The translations under genes were made by a program, and so were the position numbers. Below, in pieces: positions 1 to 9,970 of a stretch of DNA of 64,000 nucleotides. Source of the DNA: Plectrocnemia conspersa (taxonomy: Eukaryota > Arthropoda > Insecta > Trichoptera > Polycentropodidae); NCBI GenBank assembly GCA_009617715.1, contig VTFK01000032.1:248001-312000 (forward strand). The letters run 5' to 3'. The notes beneath the pieces are model-generated. The model did not search any database, was not told the origin of the DNA, and saw only the letters and a list, made by a program, of their open reading frames with translations. The first letter of the stretch is position 1. Every line of letters starts with the position of its first letter.

Positions 1-174
1 ACTGTTTTGATATTTAGCTGCAATAAAAAAATACAAAAAACTATGCTAAATATAGTTTAAGGAAAAAGCAAATAAATAAACCGTTAAAATTTGAGGGACA
101 GAAAAAAACAATGATGCAAGTGCTTATTTGAGTATATTTATCTTAATATCAGGAACCATTTAAATGTGTTCTTT

Positions 175-1071
175 AACCTTGAAAGCAATATATGCTTTGG
201 CATTTTGTGCTTATATTACAATTTAATAAAAAAAATATTTTTTTTGCTATCAAAATGCCAAAATTTCTTTCTTGTTGGTATTTTTAGGCTATTAAAAAGT
301 TTTTTGTGTATTTTTTATGACTTTAAGTAAAAATTAAATTAATAAAAAATTTAATCACTAATGTAACCACACACAGAGCAATCATATCATAAAATGCGTC
401 TAATAAATTGTTTATAAATTAAGATTTTATTTTTTGCAGTTTAACCTTTAAAGCAATATATACTTTTGCATTTTGTGCAAATATTTAAATTTAATGCTGT
501 TTATATCGTAGTTTCCAAAACATCAGATTAGTGTGGATGTGCAAAATATTTTTATAGTATTTTTTGCTAGCAAAATGACAATATTCTTTAATTGTTAGTT
601 TATTTAGGCTAATAAAAAGATTTTTTAAATAAACAAAAAAAAATGTATTTTGTATGACTACAAGCAAAAATGCATAACTAGTGTTACTCCACACCTAGCA
701 ATCGTCTAATAAATTGCTTATATGTTTAGATATTATTTTTTGCAATTTAACCTATAAAGCAATATATGCTTTGGCGTTTTGTGCTTATATTTATATTTAA
801 GGTTGTTTCTATCGCAGTTTTCAAGACATCAGATTAGTGTGGTTATGCAAAATATTTTTGTACTATTTTTGCTATTAAAATGACAATATTCCTTTATTTT
901 TGCTATTTTTAGGCTATTAAAAAGTTTCTTAAAATAAGCAAAAGCAGTTGTATTTTATTTGTATGACTTGCAATTAAAAAAATATGTATTACTAGTGTTA
1001 CTCCACACCGAGCAAGCATATTGTTAAACGCATCTAAAATTTTTTTTATATATTTAGATTTTATTTTTGAC
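175..1071. repeat. Three tandem, diverged ~270-320 bp monomers
   Basis: Three monomers begin near 175, 443 and 749. Each opens with a form of AACCTTTAAAGCAATATATG. Each then carries a CATTTTGTGC block, a 'GCTATCAAAATG(A/C)CAA' block, a TTTAGGCTATTAAAAAG block and a 'TTACTCCACACC(T/G)AGCAA' block, and ends in a T-rich stretch before TTTTTTGCA. Spacing is 268 bp and then 306 bp, because small indels have accumulated. The organisation is satellite-like or a local tandem duplication. No ORF is conserved between units, so the array looks non-coding. The window starts just upstream, so more units could lie outside it. Confidence 0.8.
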
Positions 1072-2335
1072 AGTGAGCACATTCTCTTTATTAAAATCGT
1101 TCTGAATGTTTGTATATGTAAATACTTAAAAAACGCATCTTTTCTGATTCTTGACAATTTAGTTGTTAATTAGGATAACATATAAATCTTCATATATTAT
1201 AAATATTTAGGATATTTTACAGTTTATTACAAGGGGTCCTAAACTTTCTACGGCTATTTGCTAAATATTGATTTATTTCTCAAATAAAAGCTAATGGTAA
1301 TTTATCAAACAAAAAATTTTTAAATTCATAACAAAATTTAATACAAAACAAGATATTGTTAACACATTATTTTGTCCTTGTTGTTAGGCAATATAATATT
1401 AATTTATGATTTATATCATTATTACTCTTAAAAAACGCTCCTGGATATTCAAAGTTCCTGCGTAATCGATATATTTGTGTTTCTTTCTTTTGATAACAAA
1501 GGCAAAAACAGCCTATAAACCAAGCATTGCTAATTACTAGTTATATTAAGTGGTATTGAATAATCAAGTAATCAAGGTAATTGACAATATGAGATTTAAC
1601 CCTAACTACTTACTTAAAAAAAAATTAAATACCAATTGTACGAAGCGATTTTAATGCCGTGTTTAGACTTGTCAGCTATAATATTTAAAATCTATTTTTC
1701 AATGCTAGACACTCTCAATTAATTTTGACTCCAAGATTAATTGTTTGCTGCAATTGCGACCCTACCACCGAAACAAAACAAAAATTACCGTATAAACGTC
1801 TAATTATTGTAAATCGGTTCAGTGATTATTGCGCAAACAAAAAATCATAGATGAGCGGTACACACATATATGTATTATATATTAAATAATACGTAAATAT
1901 ATATATTAAAAATAATACATGCATATATTATATTATAGTTGTTAATATAATTTTAATTTAAAAATATCATGTTTTAAAATATTTTACAATTATATTTGTA
2001 ATTTACATTAGTAAAATAAACTTACATTACATATAATGACAATCAAAAAATCACATATGTTCAGAGTTTCTTCTGTGTGGAATTTTTACAATTAATATGG
2101 CTCTTTTAGACTTTTCTTTATAACAAAATCAAATGTATAACTCAGGCTAGGTATACAATATTTTAATTAACTAAATCCATTATTTAACCTTATTTTTATA
2201 TGGTTTTTCAAAATGCAATGCGTGTGTTGATTTTACCATGCAGATGTCTATTATAATTGTTTGTTTTAAAAAAATATATATATTTATATAGAACACCCAG
2301 TACTATATTATTTTTGGTTATCCGTTTAGGTTTAT
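1072..2335. other. AT-rich stretch, nothing recognised
   Basis: Very AT-rich sequence with many stop codons in all frames. I see no repeat copy shared with the rest of the window, no transposase or RT motif and no RNA gene. Confidence 0.6.
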
Positions 2336-2760
2336 ATTTTCGCCATTTTTTGCCCCTTTGGAGTACATTAGTATTCGCGACCGCTGAAGCATGGCGATAG
2401 TGGCTTTCCCAACATTTTGCACAACGGTACGCGTGGGTTCTCGAGAGAAAAAGTATAAAGCCTTTTCTTCTGCGAGATAAGATAAAATATTAACAAAAGC
2501 CCTCTCGCGAAAGCAAACAAATAAAAGTATATTAAAAATCCGGGCGAGAGAGGACGGCAAAAACGGAACGAAGGAGATACGAATGGGGCCATTCGCTTTC
2601 GCGGCAACTTTTTTAAGCTCGCTTTTGATACTTTTGGCCAGGCGAAAAGTTAAAGTTGGCCCACACGCGAAAACCCTTTGAGAAACGATTCTCTCTCTTG
2701 CGTCGACTCGACGCTCAATTTGCTGTCTCTCGTTCGTTTAGTTCGTATTTCGTGCGTGAT
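2336..2760. promoter_or_regulatory. Higher-GC, non-repetitive block (possible regulatory DNA)
   Basis: This block stands out from its AT-rich flanks by balanced composition, several CpGs and GAGA-like motifs (GGGCGAGAGAGGA, TTCTCTCTCTTG), with a TATA-like AAGTATAAAGCC near 2450. The short minus-strand reading frames here overlap one another and look like nothing I recognise. It could be a conserved non-coding element or promoter, or an unrecognised repeat. Only comparison with another species would decide. Confidence 0.25.
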
Positions 2761-2964
2761 GCTGGTCTTCTTGTCGAATAACACTGTATGATCGCTTGGT
2801 TGAAGACATACAGAAATATCCACTAGTCATATTAAAAAAAAAACAATTAATATAGTATAAATACTTATGGTAATAGCATGAGCAAAATAAAATATACGAT
2901 TCTCTACCTAAAACAATCATTCATATACAGCAGCAGAAAAATCACAACTTAAAGATCTCACAAA

Positions 2965-3395
2965 CTACCGATCCTCAGACTCTTTAAGAAGCATGATTAA
3001 GTTAATAGGATTATTGTGATTGTGAGACAGCTTTACAGTTTCTTTTCTTCTTCTGCTTCGGTCCTCAAACCAGTGGTTGGTTTTGGTCATGTCTGTTAAA
3101 ATCCTCCACTCCTTCTTCCAACTTCTTATGCCCAGCGTCCTGCAGTATTTATCCACACACTCCATCCATCTTTCTCAGTCATTATTCTTGAGGGTCTACT
3201 AGTCGGTATTTTTAGCAAATGTCTAACCCACTCTCTTTGAGATTAGAAAATGCGTACGATGGTTTTTGCTCTGCGAGAGATTCTAACTCCTGATTCATTT
3301 TTGTTCAGTATGTATCATCATACAGACAGAATATTGTTTTCAAAAATATTTTTCTTCCGAAATGTGTGGTTGTCCACGTTTCACTGCCATATGTA
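2965..3395 (-). pseudogene. RTE-like non-LTR retrotransposon, 3' end of RT ORF (relic)
   Basis: Read on the minus strand, the frames give fragments typical of the C-terminus of RTE-type endonuclease/reverse transcriptase proteins. From the N-terminal side these are TYGSETWTTT, then REWVRHLLKIPTSRPSRIM (the 'rlrWlGHvlRm...rp' region of the family), then MECVDKYCRTLGIRSWKK. They are spread over different frames, so the copy has several frameshifts. The endonuclease and the polymerase palm with its catalytic aspartates are absent; only about the last 140 codons remain. This is the usual 5'-truncated outcome of target-primed reverse transcription. Assignment to RTE rather than a neighbouring clade rests on motif resemblance only. 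Confidence 0.65.
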
Positions 3396-3402
3396 TTGTT
3401 TG

Positions 3403-3432
3403 GGCGGATAATAATATATGATATTATCCGCC
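3403..3432. repeat. Perfect 11-bp stem hairpin
   Basis: GGCGGATAATA (3403-3413) is followed after 8 nt by TATTATCCGCC (3422-3432), its exact reverse complement. It sits immediately at the truncated 5' side of the RTE-like relic, so it could mark the insertion boundary or a separate small foldback. Confidence 0.7.
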
Positions 3433-4628
3433 AATAAATATTATCACAATTAATTTATTATTATTGATTATCTACACAATTTATTTACGTAAATATATTA
3501 ACTGTTATTTGAATAAATATACTAATATGTGAATATACTATACACGCGAATGACTAACAAAAAACGAAAATTGATGTAAAATATTATTTCCTTAAAAAAA
3601 ATTTCCGGTAGAGATTTTAATCAATTTTGTATTAAAACATCTCATGCGTGCGCACTAATACAAGAATTATATTTATTTTATATTACTACTTCCTGGAACC
3701 TATGTAATTATGCTATTGAAAATAGGTTACCTAGAATGACCAGGATAAAATCTGCCTATTCTGAATTGCCATTATTTTCAGAATTTATTACTGTTATAAT
3801 GTTTGTTTATTATAAAAAAACACATTCATAGAATTCAACGACAACATACTCTCTGTTAATCTTTGAAATATAAAATATTATAAATATCAATGTTCTGCGT
3901 TGCTAGAAGTCAACATGCCACATTTATCTTTTCTTTAGTTCTCTGGACGTATTTCTCAAATTTCAACATGGCGAAATGCCTTAACTTAACGGACATATTA
4001 AATAAACTCTTGTGTTCCTTTTGAGAGCTTTCCTATTATGTTACATGTCGGTGACTTGCATTTTAAACAATCGCCAGCCAACCATATGGAAAACGTCTCG
4101 AGTGATAAACTAACCTAAGATTGTTAACATTTAACGTTGTTTTATGTTACTTATTTACATATTCACATGTGAGGAATTAAATTTATGATTCAAAAGTTAG
4201 GCCTTATTCATTTCACTAAAAATTTTTTATAATAATAAAAATATTGGAGTAACCAGGCAATATGCAAAAAAAATTTAATGTTGCAAAAATCACCATTCGG
4301 TTTTTTTGGGCACACATGTAAATATTTTATAGCGTTATCTTTCAGCTGTTTTTTCTGCGAACGCAAAATTTTGCTATATTTAAACGAAAATTGCAATACT
4401 TTAAAAAAGGTTTGGTTGCCAATTGTTCAATCTTGCAGAATTCGCAATTTTTAACGCTCCATCTAGCACACGAATAAAGACACAGCTAAAAACGTAAGTC
4501 ACTTTTTTCGCAAAATTATGATTAAAATTTTTTTTAGGTTTACTCAAAAATTAGACGAGTTAAAAGTGGAAACTATGTAAATTTTTTTTTTTTTGGTAGT
4601 CTTTTAAAACCGTTGCCTAGTAAGACAG
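3433..4628. other. AT-rich stretch, nothing recognised
   Basis: No coding signature or internal repeat was found. A minus-strand frame at 4208-4396 is short, lysine/phenylalanine-rich and looks like chance. Confidence 0.55.
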
Positions 4629-5032
4629 CGGAATAATAAGTACAGACAGACATTACATCTAACATATTGCTCCATAGTTTATCTGCATTTCAATATTACA
4701 TTATGTTTTAAAAATATAATAGCTATCCTTTCTGATATTACTATGGACTTTTAATATAAAAGGATATCTAAACCAATAGGAGAGCGCAAAAACAATTACC
4801 CCTTCTCAGAAGACAAAAATCCACGTCAAAAGCAATAAAATCGTGCCGACGCCTTGACACGATTTTACTGTCTGTACTTATTATTCCGTTTATTTTCCCC
4901 TTAGGTCAATTTGGGTTTGGGTTTAAACAGAAAATGTATGTTTCGCAACTGTCAAATTGAGTTTCATAGACATTTTAGAGCAGTATATAATTTCAGTAGC
5001 ACCTATCAATTAAATTATATTTTCAGTAGTAG

Positions 5033-5099
<67 letters not shown>

Positions 5100-5330
5100 A
5101 CTAGTGAAAATGTATTTATATTTCACTAGTGAAAATATAACTTCACTGAAAAATACATGTAAATAAATAATGATAAGTATGTAAATATAAATATTACTAT
5201 AATATCATATATTTTTACTAGCATCTGCCAGATAAATTATATTTTCACTATAAAAATATATATATATCTATCAGAGAAAATGTATTCCGATATGATTTCA
5301 CTAAAATTACATGTTTTTAAAAATATCTTT
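4629..5330. repeat. Foldback-type repeat family FB, copy 1
   Basis: An exact 21-bp inverted repeat (4629-4649 and 4868-4888; core GAATAATAAGTACAGACA) brackets a core. That core contains the family block AGGAGAGCGCAAAAAC, the block CACGTCAAAAGCAATAAAATC and a short GC-rich turn near 4845-4860. Distal to it are the other family blocks: GGGTTTGGGTTTAAACAG, TTTCGCAACTGTCAAATTG, and degenerate 'ttttcactagt(g/a)aaaatata' modules up to about 5330, interrupted by a (TA)n run. Compared with copies 2 and 4 the central hairpin is shortened. No protein is encoded; it behaves as a non-autonomous repeat. Confidence 0.75.
5035..5096. repeat. (TA)n microsatellite
   Basis: Uninterrupted alternating TA inside FB copy 1, most likely expanded from one of the AT-rich palindromic modules of that repeat. 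Confidence 0.95.
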
Positions 5331-6330
5331 GAGATAGATTCGAGACTGTTTTTTCATATTTCATTTGAGGTATAATACGAGAATTTCTGGTTTAGAATCA
5401 GAGATATAATTTCAAAGTGGGTGTAAAAGTTGGTAATCCAGTTGTTTTTTTTTAATATTTCGATAGTATTTAAATTTATAGTATTTCATTAAGTGAGATG
5501 CATTTTTCTGGCTAAATACAGGAGGGGCAAATTCCTAAAATATTTAGGCAGTAATTCATTTTTCACTGTTTTAATTCTTATTTAATAAATTATTTATTGA
5601 TATAAGAGTGTTATTTTTTAAATAAAAAAATATTGTAGTGATGATTATGCTTGTTATATGAATATTTTAGAAGATGCTGTAGAATTCAGAACAATTAGAC
5701 ATATGTGTATGATAGATTTTTATACGAATCAATAGATCTTTCCAAGAAATCGAGTGTAACGAGTTATGCGGATTCCAAGCAACATTGTTGATCTGTAGAT
5801 AATAACTATCCTACTTCTACTTTATTTAATCTTATTCTACCACCATAGATAGATGTAGCAGATAAAGATAATTATTAACATGGTTCAAATTTTTCAACCG
5901 GCGCAAATGTTACAGGTCTGATCTTTTTTATCAAAGCGTTATTTAAAACTTTTTTATCAAAAACAATCTGAACGCATTAAAAATTATAGCTGGAAAACAA
6001 TTAAATAAATATTATATTTGATAATAGTTATTTCTTATAGTAAAAAAATACGGGAATTATTCATTATATATGTTTTACTCCCCCATAAAGGTTAGCTTCA
6101 ATATTTTACTTTATACATACACATTTAATAACAGATTTGGATCAGGATTTGAAGGATGCAAACCTAGCTCGTGGAAGAAGGTGAAAACCGACGTATTATT
6201 ATATAGTTTTACATTCAACTTAATTTTAAAAATTAATTTGTCAAATATATGTTCAATTAAACATAATTTACACCTTGTTTTGTATATTAGATGTAGCCAT
6301 AAGATAGGACGTTATTTTAATGAAAAGTAT
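5331..6330. other. AT-rich stretch, nothing recognised
   Basis: No repeat, coding or RNA signature seen. The open frame on the plus strand at 6070-6477 runs antisense over a mariner relic and is not a gene. Confidence 0.55.
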
Positions 6331-6344
6331 TTTTTTAATAACAA

Positions 6345-6985
6345 TACAATATTATTCTACAAAATAATCTCCATCGACAAATACAATTTTCTTCCATCGA
6401 TCAGGCAAGTTTTTAAAATATATTTAAAATATTCAGAAAGAATTATTTTATTTTCACTTACACAATTATTTTTTTGAACATCTAAATTATGTTGTAGAGA
6501 TTTAAATAAATGTTAATCTGATGGTGCTGTATCAGGAGAATATGGAGGATGAGCAGCAGTTTTCTATCCGAGAGCATTATTTATTTCTTGTGTGAATCTC
6601 GCAGTATGAGGCAGGCGCGTTGCCTTGTTCTCGTCGCTTAGTGCGTGTGCAACCCACACGCCTCATTTCCACGACTTCCCAATATTTTTTTAAATGAATA
6701 TACTGTCTTATCTATTTACTCCTGAATCGACATCTTCAATTTCTGCAATTATGCAGTCATAATCGATACATTTTGGTGTCCTATTTCTAAGCTTGTCTTC
6801 CAAACAAAAATTTACAGATATTTTGAACCATTTTTTAAATTAGCGAATGATGGCACAAATGTTTAAGGTTGCTGTGGTTGCCGATTTTTTTGTGAAATTC
6901 ATACAGCATATAAGTACGTAAAAATACCTTACTCGGAACGAAATCTTCCATTGTTTTTTGTTGTTATGTTTGTAGCGTACTCTAA
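6345..6985 (-). pseudogene. mariner-family transposase relic with internal deletion (M1)
   Basis: Minus-strand frames reconstruct both ends of a mariner transposase, a cut-and-paste enzyme with an N-terminal HTH and a DDD/E core. N-terminal pieces are SATTATLNICAIIR and KKWFKISVNFCLEDKLRN (HTH region) and a piece matching 'alieadp' plus linker. The linker motif VAHALSDENKATRLP follows, corresponding to the family's 'WVPHeLseenk'. It is joined directly to PHTARFTQE and HPPYSPDTAPSD, the signature just before the third catalytic acidic residue, and then to a C-terminal tail ending about 6345. The region between ENK and PHTAR, which normally holds the first two catalytic aspartates, is missing. 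Stops and frameshifts are frequent. It is dead and was probably mobilised in trans, if at all. Confidence 0.75.
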
Positions 6986-7439
6986 ATACTACGACAAGAA
7001 CAACAAATGTCAAAGTTATTCAGTGTAAAAACGTACTTTCTTTTGGGTACCCATAATATATTTAAAGCTGATTTTTTAACCTTAAAAATGCCTTGGAGTT
7101 GATGAAACACTTTGTTTTAAACAATTTATTTTACCTTACTCTTTTTTGATTAGAATCGCAACATTAAAATATATTGGGAAAGGCTTAGAAGTGTTCCTAT
7201 TTATGCCTGAGTATATCATGGCGCAGTTTAATTTATATCGAAGCTGAATAGTTTTATTGTATTTAACTAGCAAGTAATGAATTTTACGAAGCAATAAACA
7301 TTAAATTGTTTCGAAACGTTACGCAAATTCCACGTACACAACATAATATCGCGCTGAACTTTAAATAATTCAACTTCATTTACAATTGAAATGTACAGAA
7401 TAACCGTTTCGCGGGTTTCGCGTTATAAAACTGGTATCA
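6986..7439. other. No gene recognised
   Basis: AT-rich DNA next to the N-terminal side of the mariner relic. It may contain its terminal inverted repeat, which I could not delimit. Confidence 0.4.
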
Positions 7440-7790
7440 TTTTACGATCTAATAAAGGACACACAGTTAGGGCATAATAGACCCCGGGTTTAATTACATA
7501 CACACGCTCGAAATTTAACTTATACCCGGCGGCCTCATTGTTTCCGCCGCCAATTTATGCCGAAGCGGATTCCCGGTATTAAACAAGATTATTTATCTAC
7601 ATTCTGGATTGTGTGTGTATGTATATATATACGTATCTGGGAAGTTTTACGACATAAATCAACCCGTAAATTGCGGCCGAAGAGAAGGAATTACGTTATT
7701 TTTTTATGTTTCGAGATGCACAAGCGGCCGAGGCATTTATTGGCCGCAATAAATCCACAAAACTTGGTAAATATGCCTCAAGAAAATTAA
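7440..7790. promoter_or_regulatory. Compact higher-GC block, candidate conserved non-coding DNA
   Basis: A non-repetitive island containing CCCGGCGGCC, GCGGCCGAAG and a GGCCGAGGCATTTATTGGCC stretch beside GCCGCAATAAA (Hox/Caudal-like TTTAT/ATAAA cores). A 77-codon plus-strand frame spans 7557-7790 but resembles no family I know and crosses simple sequence. I favour regulatory DNA over an exon; comparison with a related genome is needed. Confidence 0.25.
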
Positions 7791-7967
7791 GGATAAATTC
7801 TCAGGAAGAAAATTAATTCTAGCAAGAATTTACCATCCATTTTTATACAAACTAACTATAAACATTTGATAATCTAAATTAAAGTAATTAATATAAACAC
7901 GAAATAAATGTCGTTTTTTATTTCAATGATTCAAATATAATCTTCTTTTAAAGATATAATCTTTTAC

Positions 7968-8150
7968 CCCTTAGTCAATTTTTTCATTCCATTAGCATAA
8001 AATGTGGAGCATCTGATTTCAAAATATTCCGATAGCCTTCTTTTCACATGGTCTGCATTTTAAACTTTTTCTATGTCCAAGAAGTGTTCCAAAGATTAAA
8101 ATAAATGGTAGTCTAAAGGAGCAAGGTCTAGATAATGAAGTGGATGAGAG
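7968..8150 (-). pseudogene. mariner transposase C-terminal relic (M2)
   Basis: The minus strand reads HPLHYLDLAPLDYHLF, the mariner 'HPPYSPDLAPSDyhlF' signature that includes the third catalytic acidic position. It then reads NADHVKRRLSEYFE, then STFYANGMKKLT, the C-terminal helices. Two in-frame stops interrupt it. Order and orientation fit a mariner lying on the minus strand, whose N-terminal half may be the fragment at 9700-9970 on the far side of FB copy 2. Confidence 0.75.
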
Positions 8151-8185
8151 TCAATTTTGAATTTTATAAATTGTCAAAAATCTCA

Positions 8186-8280
8186 GGTTTTTCCCAAACC
8201 CTATTGCACACGCACTGAGCGACGAGAACAAGGTGACGCGCCTGCCTCATTTTGCGAGAATCACGCGAAAAATTATTTTT
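8186..8280 (+). pseudogene. mariner linker fragment in inverted orientation
   Basis: The plus strand reads IAHALSDENKVTRLPHFARITRK-like sequence. It is the same internally deleted junction (HALSDENK joined to PH.AR) seen in M1 at 6.6 kb, but here it points opposite to the adjacent M2 C-terminus. This implies either a local inversion or two deleted mariners fused head to head. No continuation into a C-terminus follows on this strand. Confidence 0.65.
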
Positions 8281-8404
8281 ACATAAATTTAATAATTTTA
8301 TAGATTGTATTATCGGTAGTTTAACAACTAAATTTAATGCAGCAAAATATTACATTCAGTGTCATCCTTAGAAAAAAATCTATAAAAAGCAGCAAAAATA
8401 TGTT

Positions 8405-9245
8405 GTTTTATTAAAATCATATTAGAACACATTTTCATCAGTAGATATATATTTTTACAGCTGAAAATATATATTATCTGGCAGATGCTAGTAAAATTAT
8501 ATGATTTCAACTTTTCTATATATATATTTACATACTTATCATTATTTAGTTACATCCGATGTATAAATTTTACAGCGAATGTATATTTTTTGGTAAAGTT
8601 ATATATTCACTAGTGAAGTACAAATACTTTTTCAACAGTAGATATATATTTCTACTATCGAAAACATTATTTAACTGATAAAACTCAATTTGACAGTTGC
8701 GAAACGTCCATTTGCTGTTCAAACCCAAACCCAACCTAATGTTCTTAAACAAATTATAGTTTTAGAACTTTCATTAGTTCAAGTCCAAATTACAAACTAA
8801 GCCAACTCATCTCTCAGGGGAAAATAAGCGGAAGAATGAATAAAGACGCATCGCATCTCACATATTGCTCCATAACTTGTCTGCATTTCGATATTACTAT
8901 GTTTTAAAAATATAATAGCTATCCTTACTGATATTACTATGAACTTTTAATATAAGAGGGCTGATCAAAGTATTTACCAACCAAATTTTGATCAATAAGA
9001 GAGCGCAAAAACAATTATCACTTCTCAGAAGGCAAAAATTCACGTCAAAAGCAATAAAATCGTGCTGGCGCCGTCGCAGTGGGAACGCTCGGTAACGAGC
9101 GTTCCCACTGTGACGGCGACTTCACGAAGGATTGCTTTTTGACGTGAATTTTTGACTTCTGAGAAGGGATAATTGTTTTTTGCGCTCTCCTATATTGCAA
9201 AATTCTCACTCGTAATATTGTTATAAAAAGTCTTAATTCAAACAC
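8405..9245. repeat. Foldback-type repeat family FB, copy 2
   Basis: Blocks run in this order: AT-rich 'tcagtagatatatattttta' modules, the GGCAGATGCTAGTAAAATTATA block, CAATTTGACAGTTGCGAAACG, TGTTCAAACCCAAACCCAAC, a TTTAGAACTTTCATTAGTTC block, AAATAAGCGGAAGAATGAAT, and TAATAGCTATCCTTACTGAT. A long palindrome (8996-9192) closes the copy. The copy lies between two mariner fragments in the same orientation, consistent with insertion into a mariner. Confidence 0.8.
8996..9192. repeat. Long-stem palindrome (FB copy 2 centre)
   Basis: The left arm from GAGAGCGCAAAAACAATTAT through TTCACGTCAAAAGCAAT is mirrored on the right by ATTGCTTTTTGACGTGAA and ATAATTGTTTTTTGCGCTCT. The tip is perfect: CAGTGGGAACGCTCG (9077-9091), loop GTAA, CGAGCGTTCCCACTG (9096-9110), with GCCGTC(G/A) extending the stem by one mismatch. 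Total stem is close to 100 bp with short indels. Read as RNA it would fold into one long hairpin. Confidence 0.85.
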
Positions 9246-9699
9246 TTGATAATCGAACGTTTTTACCGCGATGGATTGATTTTATTTATTTTGAATTTAA
9301 ATTCACTATATGGCAACACTGAGCAGTAATAAAACACGACTTATTATCAGATACATATCATGAGCAGATATTTTTAATATTTTTTTTTGCCTAATTAAAA
9401 TATTTCGCATAAAATATGATTTCAGAAAATATGTCGAAATTTTTATATTTATTTGTAGCATAGAAAGGGTTAACTCGTACCTATTATTATTTTATGGCAT
9501 TTTAAAAAAATATTTAAAATGACATTTTTGTAATGAGGCCCGGAATTATTGTTTTCTCACGGCCGGGGTCGCCCTGCGTACAACACCCACTTTCTTATCT
9601 CTCTCAGGTTATCAAATGAGCGAGAAAATGCGACCATCTTGGGATATACAGATATGCACCGACTTATTTTTTTTTCGTTTAATTTGCGTAGAGCCTATA
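9246..9699. other. No gene recognised
   Basis: AT-rich DNA with a GC-rich patch around 9536-9580 (GAGGCCCGGAATTATTG, CACGGCCGGGGTCGCC). The start resembles the tandem unit of FB copy 4 (a CGAACGTTT...CGCGATGG form of CGAGCGTTT...GCGACGG), so FB homology may extend a little past 9245. Confidence 0.4.
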
Positions 9700-9970
9700 C
9701 ACATTGTCTCCAAGCCTTCCCAATATTTTGAATGTAGTATGTACTGTTGAATTGGACTGGTTTACTTTCTCGGCCAGCTGATGGATAGTTTAAATAGGAT
9801 TTGCTTCCATTTCTGCAACCAAAACACCATTGGTGGTCTCCCACATCCACAATTTTCTATTAATTTCTTAAAACATATTTGATATTGAATGATATCTAAT
9901 AAATCACTTACCACTTCACAAATGTTTTTAGTGGCTTTTAGTTTTTTAAATAAATTTATATAACATGTAA
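9700..9970 (-). pseudogene. mariner transposase N-terminal relic (M3)
   Basis: Minus-strand frames give ITCYINLFKKLKATKNICEV (first HTH, family 'fkkgnkateaarnIcavyG'), then KKLIENCGCGRPP (the family's 'srSGRPp' AT-hook-like linker), then EMEANPI and TIHQLAEKVNQSNSTVH (second HTH, 'TirelaeklgvshsTVhrhL'), ending LGRLG. Frame changes separate the parts. The catalytic domain is not adjacent; M2 at 7968-8150 could be its displaced C-terminus. Confidence 0.7.

Noticed and set aside
175..1071. Repeats as a CRISPR array
   Set aside because: Monomers are long (~300 bp), diverged over their whole length and without short identical repeats separated by unique spacers; the DNA is eukaryotic in character.
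6070..6477. 135-codon open frame on the plus strand
   Set aside because: Its second half is antisense to a mariner C-terminus readable on the minus strand. The composition is AT-driven and no domain is visible.
8690..8745. 'aaacccaaacccaacc' as telomere-like repeat
   Set aside because: It is one module of the FB repeat, not a tandem array of the insect TTAGG telomere unit.
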